Part shown: positions 17,009 through 24,847 of the stretch, one piece after another
Layout: each line of letters opens with the position of its first letter
Position numbering within the stretch: position 1 is the first letter of the stretch
Notes under the pieces: generated by a model
The model's database searches: none
Told to the model about the DNA's origin: nothing
What the model saw: the letters and a program-made list of their open reading frames with translations, nothing else
Source of the DNA: Stenotrophomonas maltophilia
GTDB taxonomy: Bacteria > Pseudomonadota > Gammaproteobacteria > Xanthomonadales > Xanthomonadaceae
NCBI RefSeq assembly: GCF_003205835.1
Contig: NZ_CP029773.1
Coordinates: forward strand, 2,574,501 to 2,638,500
DNA: 64,000 nucleotides
Reading direction: 5' to 3'
Translations under genes and position numbers: made by a program

Positions 17009-17743
17009 TTAACGGCGTGAGTCGATGCTGCGTTGGCTGTCGCCTTCGCGAAGCTCGAAACGCAGGAACTGGTGCCCGGCGGCCTGCAGCGCATAGCTGT
17101 TGCCGGGGCGCACATGGGCGATGATTCCCGGCGTGCAGGTATCGGGGCGGTCGCGCTCGCACTGGCGCAGGTTGTCCAGCACCACGGTGGCGTTGCCGCG
17201 ATTGCGCACCTGCTGTTGCTCGATGAGCGTGTCGTAGTGCGGGTTCTCCGGCGCAACGAAGAAGATCGTGCCGTAGCCGGTGAACACGCGGATGGCGGAT
17301 GTGAGCTCCGCTGCCTCGCGGGCCTGCTCTTCGCTGAGCGAGAAGTCCTCGGCTGTCGGCGCCACCGGGATGAAGCGCAACCGGTAGTAGCGCTCCTGGT
17401 CACGCGCACCGCGATACACCAGGCGTGTGGCCTGCTGTCCATTGCCTGCGATGATCAGGCGGCTGGGGCTGGCGATGACGCCTTGGGCATCCGGCGTATT
17501 GCGGACCAGCGCGGTGGTATCCACCGGCGTTTCGCTGGCCTTGCCGTCCGCATCGAAGTGCATCTGGGTGACTTCCACACGCACATAGGCCGTGGCGTCA
17601 CCGGTGTTGCGGATGCGCTTGAGCAGGTTGCTGTGCGTGGGTTGCAGGTAGTCGAACAGTACGCCGACGTTGATCTGTGGGGTCTTGGCGTGGGCGCTGC
17701 CTGCGAGCAGAGCCAACAGGATCGAACAGAGGACGCGCGGCAT
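17009..17743 (-). CDS. Fimbrial periplasmic chaperone (CfaA/CblB-like)
   Basis: 244 residues with a signal peptide ending A-G-S-A-H-A-K (~residue 19). It has the two-domain Ig-like chaperone fold, with an N-terminal strand I-N-V-G-V-L-F-D-Y and a subunit-capping edge strand containing alternating hydrophobics (A-I-R-V-F-T-G-Y-G-T-I-F-F-V). It stabilises pilins in the periplasm and delivers them to the usher. It is the first gene of the minus-strand operon chaperone-pilin-usher-tip-tip, whose promoter should lie within 17744-17984. Confidence 0.85.
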   Translation of the reverse strand: MPRVLCSILLALLAGSAHAKTPQINVGVLFDYLQPTHSNLLKRIRNTGDATAYVRVEVTQMHFDADGKASETPVDTTALVRNTPDAQGVIASPSRLIIAGNGQQATRLVYRGARDQERYYRLRFIPVAPTAEDFSLSEEQAREAAELTSAIRVFTGYGTIFFVAPENPHYDTLIEQQQVRNRGNATVVLDNLRQCERDRPDTCTPGIIAHVRPGNSYALQAAGHQFLRFELREGDSQRSIDSRR

Positions 17744-17984
17744 GGCGGACTCGCTGGGAGAGGCGAGCCACGATTTTCACAGCGGCCTTACACGCCAGCC
17801 ATGCAACAAGTTGCAAAGATCGGATTTGTCCTACAGGTTTGAAACGATTCCTACGCTGGCAGTGAACGGCGCCCCACCCGCCTGCAGGATCACCTGCATT
17901 CTTCGCACCTCCCTTACAGACCGGTGCCGATGATCCGGCCATGGGCGCCACGGTGGCGAACCCAACCCCGTACAGGAGCACGCC
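17744..17984. promoter_or_regulatory. Divergent promoter region: fimbrial operon / EF-hand lipoprotein
   Basis: 241 bp between divergent starts. It contains a small dyad GCAAC-AA-GTTGC at 17803-17814 and a less GC-rich stretch at 17805-17860, consistent with promoter DNA. No specific regulator site was identified. Confidence 0.45.
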
Positions 17985-18284
17985 ATGACCGGTTTCCGCT
18001 ACCTTCCCGCTGCCCTCGTCGTTGTCGCCGGACTGCTGCTGGGGGCCTGCTCCAAGACCCAGGAGGCGAGCAAGACCACCGCCGCCGAGGACGTCACCGA
18101 AGTGAAGCTGATTCCGTCCTACGAGTCGCTGGACAAGGACAAGGACGGCATCGTCACCCTGGCCGAAGTGGATGCCGTGGCACCCGACTGGGCCGAGCGC
18201 CTGCACGCCTGCGATACCGACCGCGACAAGAAACTGAGCCGCGGCGAGTACGACGTGTGCAAGCAGACCAGCACCACGCATTGA
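17985..18284 (+). CDS. EF-hand domain lipoprotein
   Basis: 99 residues. A lipobox L-L-G-A-C places the lipidated cysteine at about residue 22. Two EF-hand-like loops follow: D-K-D-K-D-G-I-V-T-L-A-E (residues ~50-61), with the full Asp/Gly/Glu ligand pattern, and a second, weaker D-T-D-R-D-K-K-L-S-R-G-E. It is probably a small envelope Ca2+-binding protein. It stands alone and is followed by a 26-bp dyad at 18319. A structural or signalling role cannot be decided from sequence. Confidence 0.8.
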   Translation: MTGFRYLPAALVVVAGLLLGACSKTQEASKTTAAEDVTEVKLIPSYESLDKDKDGIVTLAEVDAVAPDWAERLHACDTDRDKKLSRGEYDVCKQTSTTH

Positions 18285-18318
18285 TCCCTTGATGCGCCAT
18301 CGATCGGCGCGACGCGTA

Positions 18319-18344
18319 CCCGGCTATACCAAGGTATAGCCGGG
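18319..18344. promoter_or_regulatory. 12-bp arm dyad upstream of the mgt leader
   Basis: CCCGGCTATACC, AA, then its exact reverse complement. There is no following T-run. It lies 35 bp after the EF-hand stop and about 100 bp before the leader peptide. It may be a regulator-binding dyad for the mgt promoter or a 3'-end hairpin of the lipoprotein mRNA. Confidence 0.4.
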
Positions 18345-18367
18345 CTAACCCACGAGCCTCTAGGACT

Positions 18368-18414
18368 GCCCCATTCAGGGGCGGACAATAGCGCCACTGG
18401 CCAGGGCAACCCTG
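18368..18414 (+). promoter_or_regulatory. Predicted 5'-leader stem-loops of the mgt transcript
   Basis: Two compact hairpins: GCCCC-ATTCA-GGGGC at 18368-18382 and CAGGG-CAA-CCCTG at 18402-18414, directly before the leader peptide. Whether both are inside the transcript depends on an unmapped start site. Confidence 0.35.
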
Positions 18415-18442
18415 TCCGGCCCCTCCCCTCATGGAGACGCAG

Positions 18443-18532
18443 ATGGACCCCGACCCTGCCGGGCGCACCGCGCCCCGGATGCCTGCTTGTTGCCTGTTCC
18501 TGGCGCCTGCCCGCCGGTCCCTGCCTGCCTGA
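18443..18532 (+). CDS. Candidate Mg2+-sensing leader peptide (MgtL-like)
   Basis: 29 codons starting at ATG 18443, with GGAG at 18433-18436 six bases upstream. The peptide opens M-D-P-D-P and has six prolines plus a basic Ala/Pro/Arg tail. Enterobacterial MgtL, the mgtA leader, likewise starts with an acidic/proline run (M-E-P-D-P) that destabilises ribosomes at low Mg2+ and so controls mgtA transcription. Here the reading frame precedes a small gene and mgtA, and a hairpin hides the next ribosome-binding site. An in-frame ATG at 18431 lacks a ribosome-binding site. The functional link is inferred from position and N-terminus; the rest of the peptide is not similar to MgtL. Confidence 0.6.
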   Translation: MDPDPAGRTAPRMPACCLFLAPARRSLPA

Positions 18533-18537
18533 GTGAC

Positions 18538-18576
18538 GGGGGATCGCCAGGTGCCGCCTGCCTGGAGATCGCCCCC
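18538..18576 (+). promoter_or_regulatory. Hairpin sequestering the ribosome-binding site of the 99-aa gene
   Basis: GGGG at 18538-18541, GATC at 18542-18545 and CCAGG at 18547-18551 pair with CCTGG at 18561-18565, GATC at 18567-18570 and CCCC at 18573-18576, with a nine-base loop. The GGAG ribosome-binding site (18564-18567) is inside the 3' arm and the ATG follows at 18577. The structure starts six bases after the leader stop, where a ribosome could influence it. Confidence 0.5.
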
Positions 18577-18876
18577 ATGTCCTACAAGATCCTCTACATC
18601 ACCCTGCGCCGCCTGATCGGTGAGCGCGATGTTTCTGCCCTGCGCAGCCAGCTGCTGCAGCACGGCCCGGTCATGTTCGCCCGTTCGCTGTCGCTCGGCT
18701 CGCCCCGCGTAGTGGCCGACGCGCTGTCGCTGCTGCCGATCAGCGAGCGCATCAACGTGTTGCGCCACCTGCCCTACCCGCTGCGCGATGCGATGAAGCC
18801 GCTGTGCATCGGTGGCAGCCAGCGCCTGCACATGCAGCCGTGGTCGCCGGCGGTGCTGGCGATGCGCCACGCCTGA
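18577..18876 (+). CDS. Small protein between mgt leader and mgtA
   Basis: 99 residues from ATG at 18577, with GGAG nine bases upstream. Soluble and helical. The central stretch (V-V-A-D-A-L-S-L-L-P-I-S-E-R-I-N-V-L-R-H-L-P) resembles the short helical repeats of the cytosolic N-domain of MgtE magnesium channels; I infer this from pattern only. Position between a Mg-type leader and mgtA suggests an Mg2+-related regulatory or accessory role. No confident homolog is recognised. Confidence 0.6.
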   Translation: MSYKILYITLRRLIGERDVSALRSQLLQHGPVMFARSLSLGSPRVVADALSLLPISERINVLRHLPYPLRDAMKPLCIGGSQRLHMQPWSPAVLAMRHA

Positions 18877-18938
18877 CCCGTTCCATCCGTTCCGTTCGTG
18901 TTCCGGCCCCGGCCGGCTCTGACATTCAAGGAGTTCCC

Positions 18939-21698
18939 ATGAGCCTGCTCAACGCCTGGTTCAACGCCTTCCTGCGCAGCCGTCGCGCAGGCAACCTGTT
19001 CCGCCGCCGCGCGATGCCCGAAGCCGGCTTCGGCCCGGGCAGCGCCGAGGCCGCGCCGTTCGCGCTCACCACCGGCCTGGTCACCCTTGCCCAGCAGGAT
19101 GAAACCCAGCTGTTGGCCACGCTGGAATCGCATGCCGATGGCCTCAGCCCGCATGAGGCCGAGGAGCGGCTGGCCACGCTCGGCCCCAACGAGGTGGATC
19201 ACGAAAAGCCGCTGCCGTGGTGGCGGCACCTGTGGCAGTGCTACCGCAACCCGTTCAACCTGCTGCTGACCGTACTGGCGGCGGTGTCCTGGCTGACCGA
19301 GGACATCAAGGCCACGATCGTGATCGGTGCCATGGTGCTGCTGTCCACGCTGATCCGCTTCGTGCAGGAAGGCCGCTCCAACCGTGCCGCCGAGCGGCTG
19401 AAGGCACTGGTCGGCAATACCGCACGCGTGCTGCGCCGCAATCCCGGCACCGAGGCGGCAGACGTGGCCGACCAGTACTTCGGTGCGCACCTGCACAGCC
19501 GTCGCCCGGCGCGATTGCTGGACCTGCCGATCCGCGAACTGGTGCCCGGTGATCACATCGTGCTGTCGGCCGGCGACATGATTCCGGCCGACTGCCGCGT
19601 GCTGACCGCCAAGGACCTGTTCGTGGCACAGGCGGCGATGACCGGCGAGTCGCTGCCGGTGGAGAAGTTCGCGCACCCGGGCGATGGCCTGGCCGGCCTG
19701 CTGGAGCAGCACAACCTGTTGTTCATGGGCACCAATGTGGTGTCCGGCACCGCCACCGCCGTGGTGCTGGCCACCGGCAACCGCACCTACTTCGGCACCC
19801 TGGCCCAGCGCAGCACCGCTACCGACCGTGCGCCCACCGCATTCCAGGCCGGCGTCAACAGTGTCAGCTGGCTGCTGATCCGCTTCGCACTGGTGATGGT
19901 ACCGTTCGTGCTGCTGATCAACGGCTGGACCAAGGGCGACTGGACCGAAGCGTTCCTGTTCGCACTGTCGGTGGCGGTGGGCCTGACCCCGGAAATGCTG
20001 CCGATGATCGTTACCTCCACCCTGGCCAAGGGTGCGGTGCTGTTGTCGCGGCGCAAGGTGATCGTCAAGCGCCTGGATGCGATCCAGAACTTCGGCGCGA
20101 TGGAAGTGCTGTGCACCGACAAGACCGGGACCCTCACCCAGGACAAGATCGCCCTGGAGCGGCATACCGATGTGTTCGGCCACGATTCCGAGGACGTGCT
20201 GAAGTTCGCCTACCTCAACAGCCACTTCCAGACCGGCCTGATCAACCTGCTCGACCGCGCGGTGCTGGAGCACGTGGAGCTGCAGAGCTCGTTGCGGCTG
20301 TCGCAGGACTACCACAAGGTGGATGAGATTCCGTTCGACTTCGAGCGCCGCCGCATGTCGGTGGTCGTATCCGAGCGCGAGGACCACCATGAGCTGATCT
20401 GCAAGGGCGCCGTGGAAGAGATGCTGGCGGTGTGCAGCACCGTGCGCGAGAACGGCCAGGACATGCCGCTGGACGAGCGCCGCCTGGCGCGGGTGCGGCA
20501 GACCACCGAGGAACTGAACGAACAGGGCCTGCGCGTGGTGGCAGTGGCGATGAAGGAGACTGCCGCCAGCCAGACCGCCTACTCGCAGGCCGACGAGTGG
20601 GACCTGACCCTGGTCGGCTACGTGGCCTTCCTGGACCCGCCGAAGGAATCGGCTGCGCAGGCGCTGCAGGCGCTGGCCGCGCATGGCGTGGAAGTGAAGG
20701 TCTTCACCGGCGACAACGAGCTGGTGACCGCACGCGTCTGTGCGCAGGTGGGGCTGGACGCGGACACCATCCTGACCGGCCCGCAGATCGAGCGCATGGA
20801 TGACGGTGCGCTGTCGCGGGCGTTGCACCACCACCGCGTGTTTGCCCGCCTGACCCCGCTGCACAAGGAGCGCCTGGTACGCGAGCTGCGCGCACAGGGC
20901 AAGGTGGTCGGTTTCCTCGGCGACGGCATCAACGATGCACCGGCGCTGCGCGCGGCCGACATCGGCATCAGCGTGGATAGCGCGGTGGACATCGCCAAGG
21001 AGGCCGCCGACATCATCCTGCTGGAAAAGAACCTGATGGTGCTGGAGGAAGGCGTCATCCAGGGCCGGCGCACGTTCAACAACATGCTGAAGTACATCCG
21101 CATGACCGCCAGCTCCAACTTCGGCAACGTGTTCTCGGTGCTGGTGGCCTCGGCCTTCCTGCCGTTCCTGCCGATGCTGCCGCTGCAGCTGCTGGTGCAG
21201 AACCTGCTGTATGACATCTCGCAGATCGCCATTCCGTTCGACAACGTGGACGAGGAGCTGGTGCGAAAGCCGCTGAAGTGGAACCCGGCGGACATCGGCC
21301 GCTTCATGGTGTTCTTCGGGCCGATCAGCTCGATCTTCGACCTGACCTGCTTCGCCCTGATGTGGTACGTGTTCGATGCACGCACACCCGCAGACCAGGG
21401 CCTGTTCCAGTCCGGCTGGTTCGTGGTGGGCCTGCTGACCCAGACCCTGATCGTGCACATGATCCGTACACCGAAGGTGCCGTTCCTGCAGAGCATCGCC
21501 GCACCGCCGCTGCTGGTGATGACCGGCCTGATCATGGCCATTGGCGTGGCCCTGCCGATGAGCCCGCTGGCCGGTTACTTCAAGCTGCAGGCCCTGCCGA
21601 CCGGCTACTGGCCGTTCCTGGTGGCGATCCTGTTCGGCTATGCGGTGCTGACCACCGCACTGAAGAAGTTCTACATCCGTCGCTACGGCTGGCAGTAA
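18939..21698 (+). CDS. mgtA: Magnesium-translocating P-type ATPase MgtA
   Basis: 919 residues. P3B ATPase importing Mg2+ across the inner membrane. Visible motifs in order: T-G-E-S-L-P in the actuator domain, the phosphorylation site D-K-T-G-T-L-T with Asp394, F-T-G-D-N-E in the P-domain, and G-D-G-I-N-D-A-P-A-L-R. About ten membrane spans, with six of them after the catalytic domains. ATG at 18939 has AAGGAG five bases upstream. mgtC follows 31 bp after its stop, forming an mgtA-mgtC transcription unit downstream of the leader. Confidence 0.95.
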   Translation: MSLLNAWFNAFLRSRRAGNLFRRRAMPEAGFGPGSAEAAPFALTTGLVTLAQQDETQLLATLESHADGLSPHEAEERLATLGPNEVDHEKPLPWWRHLWQCYRNPFNLLLTVLAAVSWLTEDIKATIVIGAMVLLSTLIRFVQEGRSNRAAERLKALVGNTARVLRRNPGTEAADVADQYFGAHLHSRRPARLLDLPIRELVPGDHIVLSAGDMIPADCRVLTAKDLFVAQAAMTGESLPVEKFAHPGDGLAGLLEQHNLLFMGTNVVSGTATAVVLATGNRTYFGTLAQRSTATDRAPTAFQAGVNSVSWLLIRFALVMVPFVLLINGWTKGDWTEAFLFALSVAVGLTPEMLPMIVTSTLAKGAVLLSRRKVIVKRLDAIQNFGAMEVLCTDKTGTLTQDKIALERHTDVFGHDSEDVLKFAYLNSHFQTGLINLLDRAVLEHVELQSSLRLSQDYHKVDEIPFDFERRRMSVVVSEREDHHELICKGAVEEMLAVCSTVRENGQDMPLDERRLARVRQTTEELNEQGLRVVAVAMKETAASQTAYSQADEWDLTLVGYVAFLDPPKESAAQALQALAAHGVEVKVFTGDNELVTARVCAQVGLDADTILTGPQIERMDDGALSRALHHHRVFARLTPLHKERLVRELRAQGKVVGFLGDGINDAPALRAADIGISVDSAVDIAKEAADIILLEKNLMVLEEGVIQGRRTFNNMLKYIRMTASSNFGNVFSVLVASAFLPFLPMLPLQLLVQNLLYDISQIAIPFDNVDEELVRKPLKWNPADIGRFMVFFGPISSIFDLTCFALMWYVFDARTPADQGLFQSGWFVVGLLTQTLIVHMIRTPKVPFLQSIAAPPLLVMTGLIMAIGVALPMSPLAGYFKLQALPTGYWPFLVAILFGYAVLTTALKKFYIRRYGWQ

Positions 21699-21729
21699 GC
21701 GCCCGCCGCCTTGTCCAGGGAGAATCACA

Positions 21730-22467
21730 ATGGACATCAATCCGAACCTGCCGGCGTTCAACGCCGGCGCAACCCTGAGCTCGCTGATCAGCCTTTCGGT
21801 GGCGTTCGTGCTGGGCACGGCCATCGGCCTGGAACGGCAGCTGCGCCAACGCACCGCCGGCCTGCGTACCAATACGCTGGTGGCGGTAGGTGCGGCGGTG
21901 TTCGTCGACCTGGCCGTGCGTTTCCATGATCTGTATGGCGGCCCACCCTCACCGCTGCATGTGGTGGCCTATGTGATCTCCGGCGTCGGCTTCCTCGGCG
22001 CCGGTGCGATCATGAAGGACGGTGCGCAGGTGTCCGGCCTGAACACCGCTGCCACCCTGTGGGGCTCGGCGGCAGTCGGTGCCTGTGCGGGTATCAAGCT
22101 GCTGCCGGAGGCGGTGATGGCGGCGGTGTTCGTGCTGGCCGCCAACACTCTGCTGCGGCCGGTGGTGAACCGCATCCAGCGGCAGCCGCTGCCGGAGGCG
22201 TTCAGCGAGGCGACCTATGCGATCAACGTGGTCTGCCAGCGCGAGCAGCAGGCCGAGGTGCTGGACCAGCTGTTGCTGCTGCTGGAACAGGCGCACTACC
22301 CGGTGCGCGCGGTGGACCAGCGCCCGTTCGGCGAGCGCGATGTCGAGATCGAAGCGGTGCTGTATGCCACCACGGTGGATGCCGGTGAACTGGATGCGGT
22401 GCTGGCCACGCTGGCGACGACGCCCGGGGTGTTGCAGGGGTTCTGGAACGCCAGCCTGGAGGAGTAG
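21730..22467 (+). CDS. mgtC: MgtC/SapB family protein
   Basis: 245 residues: four to five membrane helices (residues ~17-150) and a cytosolic C-terminal ACT-like domain. The family signature is present (L-G-T-A-I-G-L-E-R-Q and G-V-G-F-L-G-A-G-A-I-M-K). MgtC proteins help survival at low Mg2+ and in macrophages, in part by inhibiting the F1Fo ATPase; that is family knowledge, not shown here. It follows mgtA at 31 bp with GGGAGA before the ATG. The stop TAG is the end of the GTAG that opens a SMAG array. Confidence 0.9.
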   Translation: MDINPNLPAFNAGATLSSLISLSVAFVLGTAIGLERQLRQRTAGLRTNTLVAVGAAVFVDLAVRFHDLYGGPPSPLHVVAYVISGVGFLGAGAIMKDGAQVSGLNTAATLWGSAAVGACAGIKLLPEAVMAAVFVLAANTLLRPVVNRIQRQPLPEAFSEATYAINVVCQREQQAEVLDQLLLLLEQAHYPVRAVDQRPFGERDVEIEAVLYATTVDAGELDAVLATLATTPGVLQGFWNASLEE

Positions 22468-22635
22468 TGCCGGCCGCTGGCCGGCAACCTCATGGACGCC
22501 GGCAACACCGTGCACCGCCTTGGCGGGTGCCGACCTTGGTCGGCACAGATCCATCAGATGCCATGACTCCTGCCAGAGCCTGCCGACCTTGGTCGGCACA
22601 ATCCTGAAGATGCCGGCCAGCGGCCGGCACTACCA
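22464..22635. repeat. Compound SMAG array
   Basis: An outer inverted pair, GTAG + TGCCGGCC/GGCCGGCA at 22464-22487 and its inverted copy ending CTAC at about 22634, encloses two direct copies of a second palindrome (GTGCCGAC/GTCGGCAC type) near 22527-22548 and 22579-22602. The array fills most of the space between mgtC and the histidine kinase gene. Confidence 0.8.
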
Positions 22636-22714
22636 CGCATCGCTTTGGTGGGTGCCCGCATCCACACAATGGCGGCTTTGCTATCCTTTCCCCCCACGCC
22701 CGGGAGCCGTTCCG

Positions 22715-23770
22715 ATGCCATCGCTGTCGCCCCGTCGCCCGCTGGTGCTGCTGGCCCTGATCGTCGTGATGGCGGCGATCTTCCTGATCGATACCGTCAC
22801 CGATTACGCCGTCGCCGCCGCCTGCTTCTACGCAGCAGTCATCCTCGCCGCATCGCGCGTACTGAGCGCGCGCGGGCTGATCACCCTGGCCATTGCCTGC
22901 ATCGCGCTGACCGGGCTGAGCTTCTTCCTGACCCGCTTCGGCACCTACCGCATCGGCCTGGTCAACTCGGTGATCGGCATGCTGGTGATCGGCATCACCA
23001 CCTACCTCGCCCTGAACATGGAAGCGGCCAAGGCCGCCGTGCAGGAGGCGCAGGGCCGCCTGCTGCGGGTGGCGCGCGCCTCCACCGTTGGCGAACTGAC
23101 CACTTCCATCGCCCATGAAGTGAACCAGCCGCTGGCGGCCATCGCCAGCAGCGCCGAGGCCTGCCAGCGCTGGCTCGCACAGGACCCACCGAACGTGGAC
23201 AAGGCGCGGCAGACCGTGGCCCGCATCCTGGCCGATGCGCATCGCGCCGGTGACGTGATCGCCCGTATCCGTGGCCTGACCCAGGGTGCCGCACCGGAAC
23301 GGCGCGCCTTCGATCTGAACCAGGCCGTGGAGGAAATGCTGGCGCTGTCGCGCAGTGAACTGGACCAGCACGGCGTGGCCGTGGCCCTGCTGCTGGACGC
23401 CGATCTGCCACTGGTGCAGGCCGACCGCGTGCAGGTGCAGCAGGTGATCGGCAACCTGATCCTCAATGCGGTGGACGCGATGGAAGCGGTGCCGGCTGCT
23501 GATCGTCGCCTGTCGCTGCTGACCCGGCGTGACGGCCAGCGGGTAAGCCTCAGTGTGCGCGACCGTGGTGTCGGCCTGCCCGCCGATCACCCCGAGCGTG
23601 TGTTCGATGCGTTCTGGACCACCAAGTCGCACGGACTGGGCCTCGGTCTGAGCCTGAGCCGTTCGATGATCGAGGCCAACGACGGCCAGATCCGCGCCGA
23701 ACGACCGGCAGGCGGCGGTGCCTGCTTCGTGTTCGACCTGCCCATCGCCACGGATTCTCCCCATGCGTAA
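22715..23770 (+). CDS. Membrane sensor histidine kinase (FixL-like)
   Basis: 351 residues. Four to five membrane helices in the first ~100 residues form the sensor. The HisKA segment has H-E-V-N-Q-P-L-A with phospho-acceptor His134, followed by the N-box (N-L-I-L-N-A-V-D-A-M) and G-boxes (G-L-G-L-G-L-S-L-S-R). No PAS domain is visible. ATG at 22715 has GGGAG eight bases upstream. It overlaps its response regulator by eight bases, so the two are a pair. The signal is unknown; Mg2+ is possible given the neighbours but not supported by sequence. Confidence 0.88.
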   Translation: MPSLSPRRPLVLLALIVVMAAIFLIDTVTDYAVAAACFYAAVILAASRVLSARGLITLAIACIALTGLSFFLTRFGTYRIGLVNSVIGMLVIGITTYLALNMEAAKAAVQEAQGRLLRVARASTVGELTTSIAHEVNQPLAAIASSAEACQRWLAQDPPNVDKARQTVARILADAHRAGDVIARIRGLTQGAAPERRAFDLNQAVEEMLALSRSELDQHGVAVALLLDADLPLVQADRVQVQQVIGNLILNAVDAMEAVPAADRRLSLLTRRDGQRVSLSVRDRGVGLPADHPERVFDAFWTTKSHGLGLGLSLSRSMIEANDGQIRAERPAGGGACFVFDLPIATDSPHA

Positions 23771-24404
23771 GCCCGCTGCACCCATCACCGACCCGGCACC
23801 CATCGTCTACGTGATCGACGACGATCCGTCGGTGCGCGCCGCGCTGGAAGACCTGCTGGCCTCGATGGGCCTGCACGTGCGGGCCTTCGCCTCCACCCAG
23901 GCGTTCCTCGAACACGAGCTGGAAGATGCACCGGCCTGCCTGGTGCTGGACGTACGCATGCCCGGCCAGAGTGGCCTCGAATTCCATCGCACGATGGGCA
24001 GCCACGGCCTGCAGCTGCCGGTGGTGTTCATCACCGGCCACGGCGACATCGCGATGGGCGTCAACGCGATCAAGGACGGCGCCATCGAGTTCCTGACCAA
24101 GCCGTTCCGTGACCAGGAACTGCTGGATGCGATCCACAAGGGCATCGAAATCGACCGCCAGCGCCGTCGCGACGGCGAGGCACTCGATGCCCTGCAGCAG
24201 CGCTGGAACACGCTCAACGGCGGCGAGCGCGAGGTGGTCGATGGCGTGGTGCGCGGCCGCCTCAACAAGCAGATCGCCGGAGACCTTGGGGTCAGCGAGA
24301 TCACCGTGAAGGTGCGCCGCGCACAGGTGATGCGCAAAATGGGCGCACGTACCCTGGTCGACCTGGTGCGGATGTATGACCGCTTGCAGGCCGGCAACAG
24401 CTGA
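23763..24404 (+). CDS. FixJ/NarL-type response regulator
   Basis: 213 residues. The receiver domain covers residues 1-135 with the acidic pocket I-D-D-D, phospho-acceptor Asp63 (V-L-D-V-R-M-P-G) and Lys in L-T-K-P-F. The C-terminal LuxR-type helix-turn-helix (L-N-K-Q-I-A-G-D-L-G-V-S-E-I-T-V-K-V-R-R) has Arg where FixJ-like proteins usually carry His (V-K-V-H-R). The ATG overlaps the kinase stop (ATGCGTAA). Confidence 0.9.
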   Translation: MRKPAAPITDPAPIVYVIDDDPSVRAALEDLLASMGLHVRAFASTQAFLEHELEDAPACLVLDVRMPGQSGLEFHRTMGSHGLQLPVVFITGHGDIAMGVNAIKDGAIEFLTKPFRDQELLDAIHKGIEIDRQRRRDGEALDALQQRWNTLNGGEREVVDGVVRGRLNKQIAGDLGVSEITVKVRRAQVMRKMGARTLVDLVRMYDRLQAGNS

Positions 24405-24422
24405 TTGCAACGCCGGCCAGTC

Positions 24423-24815
24423 CTACTCCGGGTCAGGCAGCGTGTACTGCAGCCGGTAGTCGTGGCGACCGTCGCTGATGGTGATCTCCAGCGTGCCGGT
24501 CAGGCCGAGCAGCCCTTCGCTGCCGTAATCGGGCACCACGATCACGCTCAGCTCCGGAACACCGCGGGTCATCACGCCGTTGTGCTGCAGGGTGAATGCA
24601 CCCTCGCGCCCGGCCAGCGTGGCCGTCACCCGTTCCATCGCCACGTAGCCCGCCGAACCCTGCACCGGCGTGCGGAACGCCAGCATCTGGCCGACGCTGC
24701 TGCCCCGCAGGTCACCAAGGAATGTCTTGTCGATGGACATCACCCCGATCGGACTGTCCTTGCCACCGATCGGCAGCAGCGTTACGTCAAAGGTGCCGCG
24801 TGCCTCGCCCTGCAT
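24423..24815 (-). CDS. DUF3224 domain protein
   Basis: 130 residues filling the family length. All-beta pattern with family phrases G-T-F-D-V, M-S-I-D-K-T-F-x-G-D-L-x-G-S-S-V-G-Q-M-L, and Y-V-A-M-E-R-V-T-A-T-L-x-G-R-x-G-A-F. GGGGAG lies seven bases before the ATG at 24815. The fold is related to small allene-oxide-cyclase-like barrels; biochemical function unknown. Followed on the same strand, upstream, by an EamA gene at 24848. Confidence 0.8.
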   Translation of the reverse strand: MQGEARGTFDVTLLPIGGKDSPIGVMSIDKTFLGDLRGSSVGQMLAFRTPVQGSAGYVAMERVTATLAGREGAFTLQHNGVMTRGVPELSVIVVPDYGSEGLLGLTGTLEITISDGRHDYRLQYTLPDPE

Positions 24816-24847
24816 CCTGTGCTCCCCCGTTGTTGGATGGAATGCTG

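Noticed and set aside
18431..18442. Upstream in-frame ATG for the mgt leader peptide
   Set aside because: It has only pyrimidine-rich sequence upstream and itself contains the GGAG that serves the ATG at 18443.
18774..21872. 1032-codon open frame antisense to mgtA
   Set aside because: Low-complexity His/Gln/Arg-rich product; a typical high-GC shadow of the real MgtA frame, which has all P-type ATPase motifs.
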